A stretch of DNA of 39,840 nucleotides from a virus: IMG/VR virus record IMGVR_UViG_3300045141_000322, positions 1 to 39,840 of that record, one strand, 5' to 3'. Below, piece by piece: positions 1 to 7,593 of this stretch (the first letter of the stretch is position 1; every line of letters starts with the position of its first letter). The translations under genes and the position numbers were made by a program. The notes under the pieces were generated by a model. That model was not told the origin of the DNA. It was given only the letters and a program-made list of their open reading frames with translations, and made no database searches.

Positions 1-126
1 TTTTGCTGAACGTGATGTCATAGTGCCCTGGCGTGAGACTCACACCCGCAGCGCCGGTCACTGGGTCGATGACATCGCCGCAGTTGTTCGTGACCGATTC
101 CCACGGACCCGGGCCGCCGGTCGCGG
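1..126. repeat. Left copy of the terminal direct repeat (contig seam)
   Basis: These 126 bases are identical to 39703-39828. Joining the two copies restores an uninterrupted reading frame on the minus strand (the 460-codon gene that starts at 196). This is what a circular or circularly permuted genome gives after assembly. A real short terminal repeat is possible but less likely, because the repeat lies inside a coding sequence. The unit genome would be about 39,702 bp. Confidence 0.9.
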
Positions 127-196
127 CGGCGCGCACGCCGCCAATCGGCTTGCCGAACATGTCCTGTACGTGAATGATTATTAACGGCAGCGGCAT
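1..196 (-). CDS. Tail-associated protein with N-terminal beta-sandwich-like domain, 5' part (continues at 39702)
   Basis: The start ATG at 196 overlaps the stop of the upstream gene as ATGA. Reading leftward, the frame leaves the window at base 1 and continues at 39702 through the terminal repeat, giving 460 residues in total, of which the first 45 precede the GTG at 61 (equal to 39763). The N-terminus begins MPLPLIIIHVQDMFGKPIGG, followed by T/G-rich sequence with GHYDITFSKTGYE. That resembles the carboxypeptidase-regulatory/PEGA-like beta-sandwich modules found on surface proteins. The remainder is described under 38516-39828. The short ORF at 18-221 in another frame is a shadow. Confidence 0.75.
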   Translation of the reverse strand, partial: MPLPLIIIHVQDMFGKPIGGVRAAATGGPGPWESVTNNCGDVIDPVTGAAGVSLTPGHYDITFSK

Positions 197-600
197 CAGT
201 CTCGCTCCAGTCGTACGACAAATCCTGTGTCCAGTGTCCGCACCGTCACTTCGATCGGCAGCGGCGCATTGGAGTCGGGGGTCGATCCACCCACACGCCG
301 CGTCAGCAGGACGCGGGCGTTCTCCAGCGTGTACGGATCGATTCCCCGACTCCAATCCACGGTATGGGGCGAGCGATCCGTCCCTGGCAGCGGCACGTGC
401 CGGACCATCGGCGCGAGGCCATGCGCGGCGAGGTGCTTCTGCATCGCTTCCCGACTGCGAAACCGAATCGGTTCCGGCGTGCCGTTGTTTTCCAGCACCA
501 CGTCAATCTCATCGCCAATCACAGCGCTGCCGGCACGCCCGTGCGGGCACCAGGGCCAGTCCGACACAACTAAGACATGTCCGCACTTTTCGCAGGTCAT
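196..600 (-). CDS. Small zinc-ribbon protein downstream of portal
   Basis: This is a 134-residue protein opening with MTCEKCGHVLVVSDWPWCPHG, a CxxC plus CPHG pattern typical of a treble-clef or zinc-ribbon knuckle. A later conserved-looking patch reads RHVPLPGTDRSPHT. The start overlaps the portal stop and its own stop overlaps the next ATG, so it is translationally coupled inside the late operon. Comparable small Zn-ribbon proteins often follow portal genes in phages. Function unknown; a structural or assembly accessory role is inferred from position only. Confidence 0.75.
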   Translation of the reverse strand: MTCEKCGHVLVVSDWPWCPHGRAGSAVIGDEIDVVLENNGTPEPIRFRSREAMQKHLAAHGLAPMVRHVPLPGTDRSPHTVDWSRGIDPYTLENARVLLTRRVGGSTPDSNAPLPIEVTVRTLDTGFVVRLERD

Positions 601-2750
601 AACGGCACAATCCGTTGCGGCAGACTCGGCGCCCCTGGGATGGCTCCGGTGTGCTGCGCTGCGTGTTCACTGACCAGATCGCCCCGCGGCATCGCGCCGG
701 GATGCCCCGGTTGCGGCGGCGCTGGGGGCGGCGGGTGCGGTGGCCCCGGATTCTGCGGCGTCGGCGTCGTCGGCGGCATCCCGGGGATACCCGGCGCCGG
801 CGCGATGGGCGGCGCGGGAATCCCGGTCGCGGTCTGAATCAGCGTGTGCGCCTGGCTAATCATGTCGGGGGTAATCGACACGCCACCCTGAATCATCACC
901 GCCACGCACAGCGGGTTGAGCAAGTCCTCGCCCTTGAACGAGAAGCCCAGCGTCGGACGATCCGGCTGCGGCGGCTTGGGCTGCGCCTTGAGCCGCTGCG
1001 GATCAAGGTGCAGCGCAGGGGCGAGTTCGCCAATCAGGTACGAGCGATCGACCAGTGGGTCTTTGCCTAAGAAATTGTAGGTATCGAGTGCTTGCTTGCG
1101 CGCGGTCGCTTCATCCAGGTCATTCCCGCTGTCAGGCTTGATGTCATACGCCCAGCGGCCGGCAATCGTGAGGCGGTTCCACGCCTTAAACTCTTTCGCC
1201 CCGTCCGGCCCGACAATCTGCACCACGCTGGTGTCGGTCGCAAAGCGCTGCAGCAGACTGTCGAACTTGCGCACGCCAGCCAGAAAGAACTGAATCACGC
1301 GATTGCGCTCGCCCTTGAGGCGCACACTCGCGTTGTTCTGCACAATCGTCAGTTCGGTCGCCGTCCGGTTGGTCGCATCGGTCGCGCCGGACTGATTGGA
1401 GTCCAGGGCCAGCGTCTTGGCGAGCTGGCGTTCAATGCGCGCCTGGCCTTCAAAATTCTCACGCGGATATTGCGCCCGGGCAATTTCCACGATGGGGGGG
1501 GGCTCCAGACGACCTTCGGGAATGGGAATAAAACTGCCATAGTCCCCGTTGGTGATTTTCTGCATCACGTCCGGCGTGATGACGCCTTCATCGACCAGGC
1601 GCATCGGAATCGCCGTGTCGCGCTGCTTGGTTTGCGTGGTCAGAAACTTACTGAGCTGGTCCACCAGGTCGCGCGTCATCGAACAGTCACTGCGGATGTA
1701 GGCGCTGTCGGTCACATCACGAATCGTGAGCACGTGAATGGGATTGCCCACCATTGAATCCGCCGTCAGCCGCCCCTGCGCATCCAGGCTCTGATACGGC
1801 GAGTCCCGGTGCGTGGCTGGGCGGTCTGACAGGCCGTCAATCAGAACCAGTTTGCGGAACAGCTCTGGATGAAAGACGGTTTCATCTTCATCGGCGGCGC
1901 GATACCAAATCTCGACGCCGGTGACCAGGTCGCGACTCTGTGGACGCACCTTGGAACTGCCGCTGCCCTGCGCGTCCTCGAAGATGTAGGGATCCTCGCC
2001 CGAGGTGCTGGTGAAATCGTCGGGGAGCTTGAACTGCCGCTTGGCCGCAATCAGCGGCAGCGAGAATTCCATCCCGAGCCACGGCGCCTTATCAAAGACG
2101 TTGTCGTGATAGTCGTCCGGCACCAGGAGCTTTTTCGGGGAGAAGTGCTCCCAGAACCATTCCTCGTAGACCGGCACATCAATGGTTTGCTCGATGGGCG
2201 GCATCCCCGGAATCGGATGCGGAATCGACTGCGTCACCGGCCGCGTCGTCACGTCATAGCCGATTTTCGTGGCACCCCAGCCGGCGGGGCAGAGCACATC
2301 GAAGATGGTCTTGTCCATCACGCGCTTGGCATCGACGCCGTTCGGCCCCAGTTTGTCGTTCAGGACCGCCTGCTTGATGAGAATGGTCGCTTCCTGGCCC
2401 GTGGACGCCGGTTCCTGCGGGATGCAGTGAATCTCGGGTGTCGTGAAAAAGAGCTGCGCCTTTTTCTGCTCGACATCCGCAAAATCGGTGTTGGGATTCA
2501 CCCAATCACTCGTGGGCGCCGTCGCCAGCGGTTTCCCCTCGTAGGCGTTGATGTTCTTCTGCCATTCCTCGGTGACGACATCGCGCCGCGCCCGAGCACG
2601 TTCGACCCGCGCCCACCAGATGCCCATTTGCTCGGTGGTCATCGGTAGCGCGATGGACTCCGCTGCATCCCCGGTCACCGGCGCATCGGGCGTCGGCGTC
2701 GGCAACGCCATCGCCATCGTCGGATCGCCAGTCGGCGGCAGCGGCATCAT
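597..2750 (-). CDS. Portal protein (P22-like podovirus type)
   Basis: The 717-residue product matches the size and placement of large podovirus portals, directly after the large terminase and overlapping its stop as ATGATG. Two adjacent ATGs (2750, 2747) are possible starts. The first third contains the mixed alpha/beta wing-like segment with EEWFWEHFSPKKLLVPDDYH, and the centre has long polar helices around KTLALDSNQSGATDATNRTA, as in P22-type portals. The C-terminus is an unusual low-complexity Pro/Gly tail (about residues 650-690) full of PPPP and PGMPP. Portals form the dodecameric ring at one capsid vertex through which DNA is packaged and ejected. The assignment rests on order, length and general resemblance. 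Confidence 0.8.
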   Translation of the reverse strand: MMPLPPTGDPTMAMALPTPTPDAPVTGDAAESIALPMTTEQMGIWWARVERARARRDVVTEEWQKNINAYEGKPLATAPTSDWVNPNTDFADVEQKKAQLFFTTPEIHCIPQEPASTGQEATILIKQAVLNDKLGPNGVDAKRVMDKTIFDVLCPAGWGATKIGYDVTTRPVTQSIPHPIPGMPPIEQTIDVPVYEEWFWEHFSPKKLLVPDDYHDNVFDKAPWLGMEFSLPLIAAKRQFKLPDDFTSTSGEDPYIFEDAQGSGSSKVRPQSRDLVTGVEIWYRAADEDETVFHPELFRKLVLIDGLSDRPATHRDSPYQSLDAQGRLTADSMVGNPIHVLTIRDVTDSAYIRSDCSMTRDLVDQLSKFLTTQTKQRDTAIPMRLVDEGVITPDVMQKITNGDYGSFIPIPEGRLEPPPIVEIARAQYPRENFEGQARIERQLAKTLALDSNQSGATDATNRTATELTIVQNNASVRLKGERNRVIQFFLAGVRKFDSLLQRFATDTSVVQIVGPDGAKEFKAWNRLTIAGRWAYDIKPDSGNDLDEATARKQALDTYNFLGKDPLVDRSYLIGELAPALHLDPQRLKAQPKPPQPDRPTLGFSFKGEDLLNPLCVAVMIQGGVSITPDMISQAHTLIQTATGIPAPPIAPAPGIPGMPPTTPTPQNPGPPHPPPPAPPQPGHPGAMPRGDLVSEHAAQHTGAIPGAPSLPQRIVPL

Positions 2751-5107
2751 GCGGAGACTCCCTGCACACTCGCGGTGCCCAGCACGCGGCGACCAGTCGG
2801 CCGCAACTCCGCGACCAGCGCGCCCATCGAGCCGGGTTCATAATGCGGCTGCGCGGCGCGGCCAGTGAAGCGCCGGCGCGACATTGCCCCGTAGCGGCAG
2901 TTCTTCACGAGGATGCCGTTAGCGAAGTACTCATGGCACTCCGACACCGTGATGTTGTAGACCGTGCCGGTCCCCACCCGGAAGGAAGCGACGACGTGCG
3001 GCGCAGTGTACGGAGCAGGTCCGGGTGGCGTCGTAGCGATTGCTCCGGAAATGTGTGTCGCAGACTGGACAGACACGCTCGATGTCATCGATGCCAGAGG
3101 CACGCCGCCACGCCGATTTGCACGCGTTGGAACAAAAGCGGGCGGTGCTCCGACGTGTGATGTCGATGTATTCATGGGCACATTGAGCACACTGTTTTTG
3201 AACAGGAACTCGGGTCTGCCAAATCTGTTTGGCATGGTCGCTGTGCCACAGGCGACCGGCATCAGACCGATGCCACGCCACGGTGAGCGGACGAATGGTT
3301 GCCAAATGGACCGGATCGTACGACTTCTCCAATCCGTGCATGCGGAGATGGTCCGTGCCTGGCACGCATTCCAGATTGTCGAGCGCGTTATTCGCGATAT
3401 TCCGGTCGCGATGATGGATGTGATGCCCTGGCGGAATCGGCCCGTATGCCTTGCGCCATCGCGCACGCGCGTTGCGGTTGTAGTTCCCGGCCATCCCAGC
3501 CCCCTCTCGCCAATCTTCACCGTGTCCATCGGCACAAAGCCCCGACCCTCAATCCAGACGGGATGACTATCCGTTCCCGTGAGACTCGCGCCGTTGGAAA
3601 ACTCCAGCCGTCGCAACGGCACATCACGTTGCGTCAGCGCAACCGCTTCCAGCGGTTTCCAGCCTTCACGCGTGAGCACGATATCTAGCAGCCCTAATGT
3701 CGCCAGCGGTTGAGGCCCATCCAGCGTGGTCACGAGACTTTCCCCACTGAGACACGCGTCTAAACAATGGTCGTCGCCAGCCGTATCCAGATCCTCGGGA
3801 TTGGTCTTGTCCCGCACCGCAGCAGGGAGCGTGCGTATCAGATATCGACACGCCCGCTCGACCTGCAGCCACGGGCGGCCATCCGGCGCGTCCCGCAGCA
3901 TTTCCTGCAGCCGTTGCCAGCCGTTCATGCGATCGTTGTTGCTGCGCGTCACCGGCACGCCCAACCGCAGGAAGGTTTCGGCAATCGCCTCGCCTACCTG
4001 GCCGTGCCGCTGCCAGATGGCGGGATCCGCCCACACCTGCGGCACTTTCTTAAGGCCGAGCGCTTTACTTTTCTCTTTGATGGCGCGGGCGACATCGCGC
4101 ACGGCCGTTTCCTTGAATTTCAACTCATCGACCACGAGGTAATGGCCGTCACTGGCGGCAATCCACCACAAACAGACGCCCGGGGCGTTGAACCCCCAGT
4201 CCATCGAGCAAAACCACGTCTGCGCGGCCGGATACTGGATGGTCATGTCCACGACGTGCTTGCGTTCGTCCCAAATCCCGAACATCTGGCCGTCGAACAC
4301 GCGCCAGTTGCCAAAGCGCAGTTGTTGATAGCGGGCGGGATCGAGAATGGTGAGCGCCTGCTCGTATTCGGCATCCCGGTACGGGTTATCCTCAAGATTG
4401 GCGGGGACAAAGCCCCAATCTTCGGGTTTGTAGAAGGGATAGCGTTCGGCATCGACGCGCTTGTCGATAAAAAAGTCCAAGACCCAGAGTGCGCCGACCC
4501 CGCCGGGGTTGCTGCCACATTTCACCATCGCCCGCAGCCCGGGTTTGCTGGTTCTGGCGCGCGTCATAATCTCCAGCGCGACATCGCGCTCAAAGGTGAC
4601 GAGTTCATCGAACGCGATGCAGTCATATTCGGTCGAGAGGTACTTGCTAATCGCGCCGTCGTTGTCGCAGTGCCCGAATTCCAAGAGCGAGCCGTTGCTG
4701 AACCGAATCACGTGCTCCGAAGTCACCAGCACCGCCCCGAGCATCGGCGCCTCGCGCGAGGCTTTGCGGATATGGGTCTTTTCCAGCTCGGGAAACGTGC
4801 GCCGCAGTAAGAGCGCTTCATAGCCGGGTTGCCGCAAACAGCGCGTATACAAATCCCAGCGCAGCGAATGGCTTTTACCAGGCCCGGCACTTCCTCCGAA
4901 TAGCGTGTGTTTCATGGGACATTCGTGAAACTCCACCTGCCGCGGCGTCGGCACGTACAAATCTTTGAGGTTGCCCTTGCCGTCTTTCTGCTGAATGCGC
5001 CAGTTCAGTTGCCGCGCCTGACAGGTGGGGGTCGGGCACAGATAGACCGCTGGCCCACCGGACACCAGCGTCTCGCCGCACCAACAACACACCGCACCTT
5101 GGGGCAC
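2747..5107 (-). CDS. terL: Terminase large subunit interrupted by an intein
   Basis: The 786-codon gene encodes a 501-residue terminase once residues 452-736 (an intein) are removed. GTG start at 5107, preceded by AAGGAG six bases upstream. A Cys cluster (C7, C8, C10, C24, C29) suggests an N-terminal zinc knuckle. The ATPase has Walker A GGSAGPGKS (71-79) and Walker B YDCIAFDEL (161-169). The RNase H-like nuclease shows D303 in SMDWG, D361 in ADPAIW, and the final motif DDHCLDA..CRYGAM, which is exactly where the intein sits. The enzyme powers DNA translocation into the prohead and cuts concatemers. Splicing is presumably required for nuclease activity. A separate HNH gene lies inside in another frame. 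Confidence 0.95.
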   Translation of the reverse strand: MPQGAVCCWCGETLVSGGPAVYLCPTPTCQARQLNWRIQQKDGKGNLKDLYVPTPRQVEFHECPMKHTLFGGSAGPGKSHSLRWDLYTRCLRQPGYEALLLRRTFPELEKTHIRKASREAPMLGAVLVTSEHVIRFSNGSLLEFGHCDNDGAISKYLSTEYDCIAFDELVTFERDVALEIMTRARTSKPGLRAMVKCGSNPGGVGALWVLDFFIDKRVDAERYPFYKPEDWGFVPANLEDNPYRDAEYEQALTILDPARYQQLRFGNWRVFDGQMFGIWDERKHVVDMTIQYPAAQTWFCSMDWGFNAPGVCLWWIAASDGHYLVVDELKFKETAVRDVARAIKEKSKALGLKKVPQVWADPAIWQRHGQVGEAIAETFLRLGVPVTRSNNDRMNGWQRLQEMLRDAPDGRPWLQVERACRYLIRTLPAAVRDKTNPEDLDTAGDDHCLDACLSGESLVTTLDGPQPLATLGLLDIVLTREGWKPLEAVALTQRDVPLRRLEFSNGASLTGTDSHPVWIEGRGFVPMDTVKIGERGLGWPGTTTATRVRDGARHTGRFRQGITSIIATGISRITRSTIWNACQARTISACTDWRSRTIRSIWQPFVRSPWRGIGLMPVACGTATMPNRFGRPEFLFKNSVLNVPMNTSTSHVGAPPAFVPTRANRRGGVPLASMTSSVSVQSATHISGAIATTPPGPAPYTAPHVVASFRVGTGTVYNITVSECHEYFANGILVKNCRYGAMSRRRFTGRAAQPHYEPGSMGALVAELRPTGRRVLGTASVQGVSA
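2900..3754 (-). other. Intein in terminase large subunit (285 codons)
   Basis: The insertion begins with Cys (TGT at 3754-3752, residue 452) in CLSGESLVTTLDG (block A). Block B is GASLTGTDSHPVW with the TxxH signature. Block F/G is VYNITVSECHEYFANG followed by ILVKN, then Cys+1 of the C-extein at 2899. Precise removal joins DDHCLDA to CRYGAM, restoring the terminase nuclease motif. The penultimate residue is Lys, not the usual His. About 87 residues precede the embedded HNH ORF and about 30-40 belong to the C-terminal Hint strands. The middle 170 or so residues are an out-of-frame translation of the HNH gene with no stop. Self-splicing is expected but unproven. Confidence 0.9.
2931..3494 (-). 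CDS. HNH homing endonuclease nested out of frame in the terminase intein
   Basis: The 187-residue ORF lies entirely inside the intein, starting at the third position of an intein-frame codon. ATG at 3494 is preceded by GAGAGGGGG about 6 bases upstream, a good ribosome binding site. An HNH motif occupies residues 24-53 (HHIHHRDRN..NNALDNLE..DHLRMH). Two zinc knuckles follow: C102/C105-C121/C125 and C142/C145-C160/C164. Its last codons overlap the intein C-terminal block in another frame. HNH enzymes of this type nick or cut intein-less or intron-less alleles to drive homing. Out-of-frame nesting instead of in-frame fusion to the Hint fold is unusual. Confidence 0.9.
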   Translation of the reverse strand: MAGNYNRNARARWRKAYGPIPPGHHIHHRDRNIANNALDNLECVPGTDHLRMHGLEKSYDPVHLATIRPLTVAWHRSDAGRLWHSDHAKQIWQTRVPVQKQCAQCAHEYIDITRRSTARFCSNACKSAWRRASGIDDIERVCPVCDTHFRSNRYDATRTCSVHCAARRRFLPGGDRHGLQHHGVGVP

Positions 5108-5134
5108 CTGTTCTCCTTAATGTCTGCATCAACA

Positions 5135-5192
5135 AATAGGGGCCGTCTGCGTCACAGGTGATGGCCTCTCCTGTGTCACAGCGACCCCTATT
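5135..5192. other. Large nested inverted repeat upstream of terL
   Basis: AATAGGGG at 5135-5142 pairs perfectly with CCCCTATT at 5185-5192. Inside, CACAGG (5153-5158) pairs with CCTGTG (5170-5175). No T-run follows on either side, so a simple intrinsic terminator is unlikely. It lies just upstream of the terL ribosome binding site in the only sizeable gap of this stretch. A packaging (cos/pac) recognition structure or a translational control element for terL are the two readings I would test. Confidence 0.6.
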
Positions 5193-5237
5193 CGCTGATC
5201 CCGGTATCGACCATGCGCCCATCGGGTGTGGGGTGTC

Positions 5238-5258
5238 GCGAGACTAGCTAGGTCTCGC
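5238..5258. other. Perfect 7-bp stem hairpin between the 81-residue gene and terL
   Basis: GCGAGAC at 5238-5244 and GTCTCGC at 5252-5258 form a perfect stem around TAGCTAG, itself nearly palindromic. It follows the stop of the upstream minus-strand gene (5280). There is no U-tract, so termination would be weak. With the larger inverted repeat at 5135-5192 it makes this 170-bp gap unusually structured. Confidence 0.5.
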
Positions 5259-5279
5259 CACGCACGGTCGGTCGAGTCG

Positions 5280-5525
5280 TTAGTCGGACATCGGTTGCGC
5301 CGCTCCTTCGGGCAGCGTCAATGATTCAGTCGCATCCTCCAGCACGAACTGCGATTTCGGATCGAACCCGTGATGCAGCGCGCACTGCGTCACCAGGTCG
5401 TCCTGTTTGGCCTGCGCGATCTTCAGCGCGTCGAGGGTGGCCTGCGCCACGACCTGCAGCCGCTGCGTATCGGCGCACACCGCGCGCAGCCGCCAGAACA
5501 CCAATGGGTCGAGGGTCAGTTTCAT
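5280..5525 (-). CDS. Small helical phage protein upstream of terL
   Basis: The 81-residue product begins MKLTLDPLVFWRLRAVCADT, has a long alanine/glutamine helix with DALKIAQAKQDDLVTQ, then HHGFDPKSQFVLEDATESL. This pattern (helical hairpin, then GFDP and a DDAT-like motif) recurs in small phage structural-operon proteins of unknown role. The start at 5525 is chosen over a longer upstream frame because GGGGGA lies 8 bases before it and it overlaps the preceding stop as ATGA. It is too short and lacks a clear DNA-binding domain to be called a small terminase. Confidence 0.75.
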   Translation of the reverse strand: MKLTLDPLVFWRLRAVCADTQRLQVVAQATLDALKIAQAKQDDLVTQCALHHGFDPKSQFVLEDATESLTLPEGAAQPMSD

Positions 5526-5671
5526 GGTAGATTCCCCCGATGCCCCTGCCGGTCCTGCCCGCCCCCCTCGTCGTGTGCATGAATGCGTGGGGCGACCGCG
5601 TGTGCCAGCATGGAACCGCGATGGATGTGCATTGCTGCCACTGCCACGCGGGCGTCCTCTTTGATCCGCAT
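5522..5671 (-). CDS. Small hypothetical protein (49 residues)
   Basis: The ORF starts with an ATG that overlaps the tail-fibre stop (TGATG at 5673-5669) and ends overlapping the next start (ATGA at 5525-5522). Such coupling at both ends is the rule in this operon. The sequence MRIKEDARVAVAAMHIHRGS continues with an APRIHAHDEGGG segment. It is not a recognised family. An antisense ORF on the other strand with a Cys/His pattern is less convincing because it lacks coupling and a ribosome binding site. Confidence 0.55.
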   Translation of the reverse strand: MRIKEDARVAVAAMHIHRGSMLAHAVAPRIHAHDEGGGQDRQGHRGNLP

Positions 5672-6879
5672 CACGAATGCGCGCCAGTCCCGGCGGCATC
5701 TGAGTCGCCCGCCGACGCCTGACCCGTCCCCGCCGCCAAGATCGCCAGCACCCGCGTTAGCGCCGCCTCGTGCTGTTGCCACCCGACGATGAGGTCGGGC
5801 ACGAATTTGCTGTAATCGGTCATCCACGGGCGGGCCAGCGTGCCGGTCGGGGTCCGCTCATCGGTGCCCGTGGTGATGGCGCGCGGAAACACCGCCGCCG
5901 CCTCCTGCGCAAACACGCCCCGGTCGTGGTTCCCGTCACCCGTCCAGGTGAAGTCATGCACCACGACCCCGCGCAGTGCCGTCAGATCGTCGGCCCGCCC
6001 GAGGTCGTCTTTCAGCCGCGCATCAGAGGTGGTGTTAAACGCCACCGAGGTGCTGGTGACACCCACGACCTGTCCCTGCGTGGCGCCGCTACTATTGACA
6101 CACATCAGAAACGGCAGCGCGGGCGTGGAGACACTCAGATTTTGCACGGCGATCCCACTCGCCGCGGTCGCATCGGCCAGCACCGCCAATTTACTCAGAC
6201 CAAACGTGCCCGTGCCGTTGATGACGAATTCCCCGGTCGAGAGGAACCGCGCCCGTTCGGTTACCGCGTTCCCGCTAAAGAACCGCAGCACCGCACTCGC
6301 CCCGCTCGCCGCCACCGTGAGGCCGCCCGCACCGCTGCAGACCAGCGTGGCGCCGTCGGCAAAATTGAACCCGGTCGGCGTAAAATTCGACGCCGTCGCC
6401 TGCAGGGTCGTATGGAAGGCGGTCAAATTGTTGCCCAGTTGCACGGCGGCGAGATTCCCGGTCCCGGCCGCCGTATTGCGCACTTGCAGCACGTTGCCGC
6501 CGCCCCCCGCCGCGCTGAACGCATGGTTCCCCAAGCCGTTGACGGTCAGAATGCCGGTAATCCCGCAATCCGCGCCGATGGTCGCGCTGCCGGTGACGGT
6601 CAGAAATCCCGCCGTCAGCGTCCCGCCGACCGAGGCATTCCCGGTGACCGTGAGTGAGGCGACCGTCACCACGCCCGTGATATTCACCGGGCCATTGACC
6701 ACCAGTGTCCCGACCGTCACCAGCGTCGGCAAATTCACCGACCCGGCGCCGGTGATACTGAGCCCCGAGAGAATCACCCGGCGCGCGGCTTCCGCTTCCA
6801 GCGCCGACTGCTCGCGCGCAGTCGAGCCGCCGATGATCTGCTGGTACATCGCCAGCAGCGTGGTGGTGACATCAGGCAT
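5671..6879 (-). CDS. Tail fibre/spike protein with C-terminal peptidase S74 chaperone
   Basis: The 402-residue protein has an N-terminal helix, then a repetitive T/V/G beta-rich shaft at about 45-120 (VTVASLTVTGNASVGGT, FLTVTGSATIG) suggesting a triple-stranded beta-helical fibre. The C-terminal domain at about 284-385 carries SDARLK (S285, K290), FTWTG and GVFAQE, the signature of the S74 intramolecular chaperone that trimerises the fibre and then cleaves itself off by a Ser-Lys dyad. Start at 6879 overlaps the previous gene by 8 bases. It presumably binds the host surface. Its place ahead of terL is unusual for a podovirus. Confidence 0.85.
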   Translation of the reverse strand: MPDVTTTLLAMYQQIIGGSTAREQSALEAEAARRVILSGLSITGAGSVNLPTLVTVGTLVVNGPVNITGVVTVASLTVTGNASVGGTLTAGFLTVTGSATIGADCGITGILTVNGLGNHAFSAAGGGGNVLQVRNTAAGTGNLAAVQLGNNLTAFHTTLQATASNFTPTGFNFADGATLVCSGAGGLTVAASGASAVLRFFSGNAVTERARFLSTGEFVINGTGTFGLSKLAVLADATAASGIAVQNLSVSTPALPFLMCVNSSGATQGQVVGVTSTSVAFNTTSDARLKDDLGRADDLTALRGVVVHDFTWTGDGNHDRGVFAQEAAAVFPRAITTGTDERTPTGTLARPWMTDYSKFVPDLIVGWQQHEAALTRVLAILAAGTGQASAGDSDAAGTGAHS

Positions 6880-7243
6880 CGGGGGTCTCGTCGATCGGCT
6901 CCAGTTCCGCGTCGCGCTCCAAGGCGCCGGCGGCGGCGGTGTGCGTCTGCCGATAGACCCAGTGGCCCTGGTCGTTGACGTAGCTCTGCTCGTGCTGCTT
7001 GTGCCGCCACACCAGCACCCGTTCGCGCAGCGCGAGCGGCACGCCGTAGGTCGCACTGCCGTTATCGCCGCCACTCACGTCCTCGAAGTGGACGGGGCCG
7101 ACGATCTTCGGCTCGGGCGTCTCCTTCTCCGGCTCCGGCAGTTCCTGGTCGGGCTTCTTCGGCCGATGCCGCGGCGGATCGGGCGGCAGTGCCTGGTCCG
7201 GCTCGGGCGGGTCAGGCAATTCATGCGCAGGCTTTTTCGCCAT
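6872..7243 (-). CDS. Proline-rich hypothetical virion-operon protein
   Basis: The 123-residue product starts MAKKPAHELPDPPEPDQALP and is a proline/charge-rich tether for its first half, followed by a more ordered segment with LRERVLVWRHKQHEQSYVN. The start at 7243 is chosen because the upstream gene stops at 7249, five bases earlier; the longer frame would overlap that gene deeply. It directly precedes the S74 fibre gene and overlaps it by 8 bases, so a role linked to the fibre is possible but not shown. Confidence 0.65.
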   Translation of the reverse strand: MAKKPAHELPDPPEPDQALPPDPPRHRPKKPDQELPEPEKETPEPKIVGPVHFEDVSGGDNGSATYGVPLALRERVLVWRHKQHEQSYVNDQGHWVYRQTHTAAAGALERDAELEPIDETPDA

Positions 7244-7248
7244 CGTGG

Positions 7249-7593
7249 TCACCGTTTCTTTCGATCCGCTGGTAAATTGATGTCCTGGCCGAGCGGTTCC
7301 GCCAGTGAGGGCGGCGTCGAACGCGGCGCTTGTCGCATCCAATACTGCCCGAGGCGTTCGCCCTGTTTCGGCAGGATTCCCAACAGCGCCGCGAGGCGAT
7401 CGGTCGCGGTCCCGCGATTCGCTTCGGCGCCGGCCTGCCGCGCCGTCTCGTCAAAGCCCTCCGGGTCGTACGACACGAGTCCCGCGCGATCAAGCGCGCC
7501 GGTCACACCCAACATCGGCGGGGCCGTGGTCGTCCGATCCGGCACCAGCGCCTGGAGCTTCGCGAGCAAGGCTGCGCGCAGATCGTCCGGCAT
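7249..7593 (-). CDS. Hypothetical protein, late operon
   Basis: The 114-residue protein starts MPDDLRAALLAKLQALVPDR, with CGGAG as ribosome binding site and a TAATG overlap with the previous stop. A central region reads DRLAALLGILPKQGERLGQY and the C-terminus is basic. No recognised domain. The larger open frame upstream (to 7830) is arginine-rich shadow sequence and was not used. Confidence 0.65.
   Translation of the reverse strand: MPDDLRAALLAKLQALVPDRTTTAPPMLGVTGALDRAGLVSYDPEGFDETARQAGAEANRGTATDRLAALLGILPKQGERLGQYWMRQAPRSTPPSLAEPLGQDINLPADRKKR

Noticed and set aside
18-221. Arg-rich minus-strand ORF of 67 residues
   Set aside because: Shadow of the seam-crossing gene that starts at 196; low-complexity Arg/His composition.
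1869-2648. Plus-strand ORF of 259 residues antisense to the portal gene
   Set aside because: Long antisense frames are common in GC-rich genes; composition (Arg/Gly/His) and absence of start signals argue against coding. The same applies to 3767-4810 and 5840-7657.
5540-5722. Plus-strand ORF of 60 residues with a Cys/His-rich pattern (HCCHCHAGVLFDPHHEC)
   Set aside because: It has no ribosome binding site, is antisense to the late operon, and the same bases hold a minus-strand ORF (5522-5671) coupled at both ends. The Cys/His run is probably the complement of that sequence.
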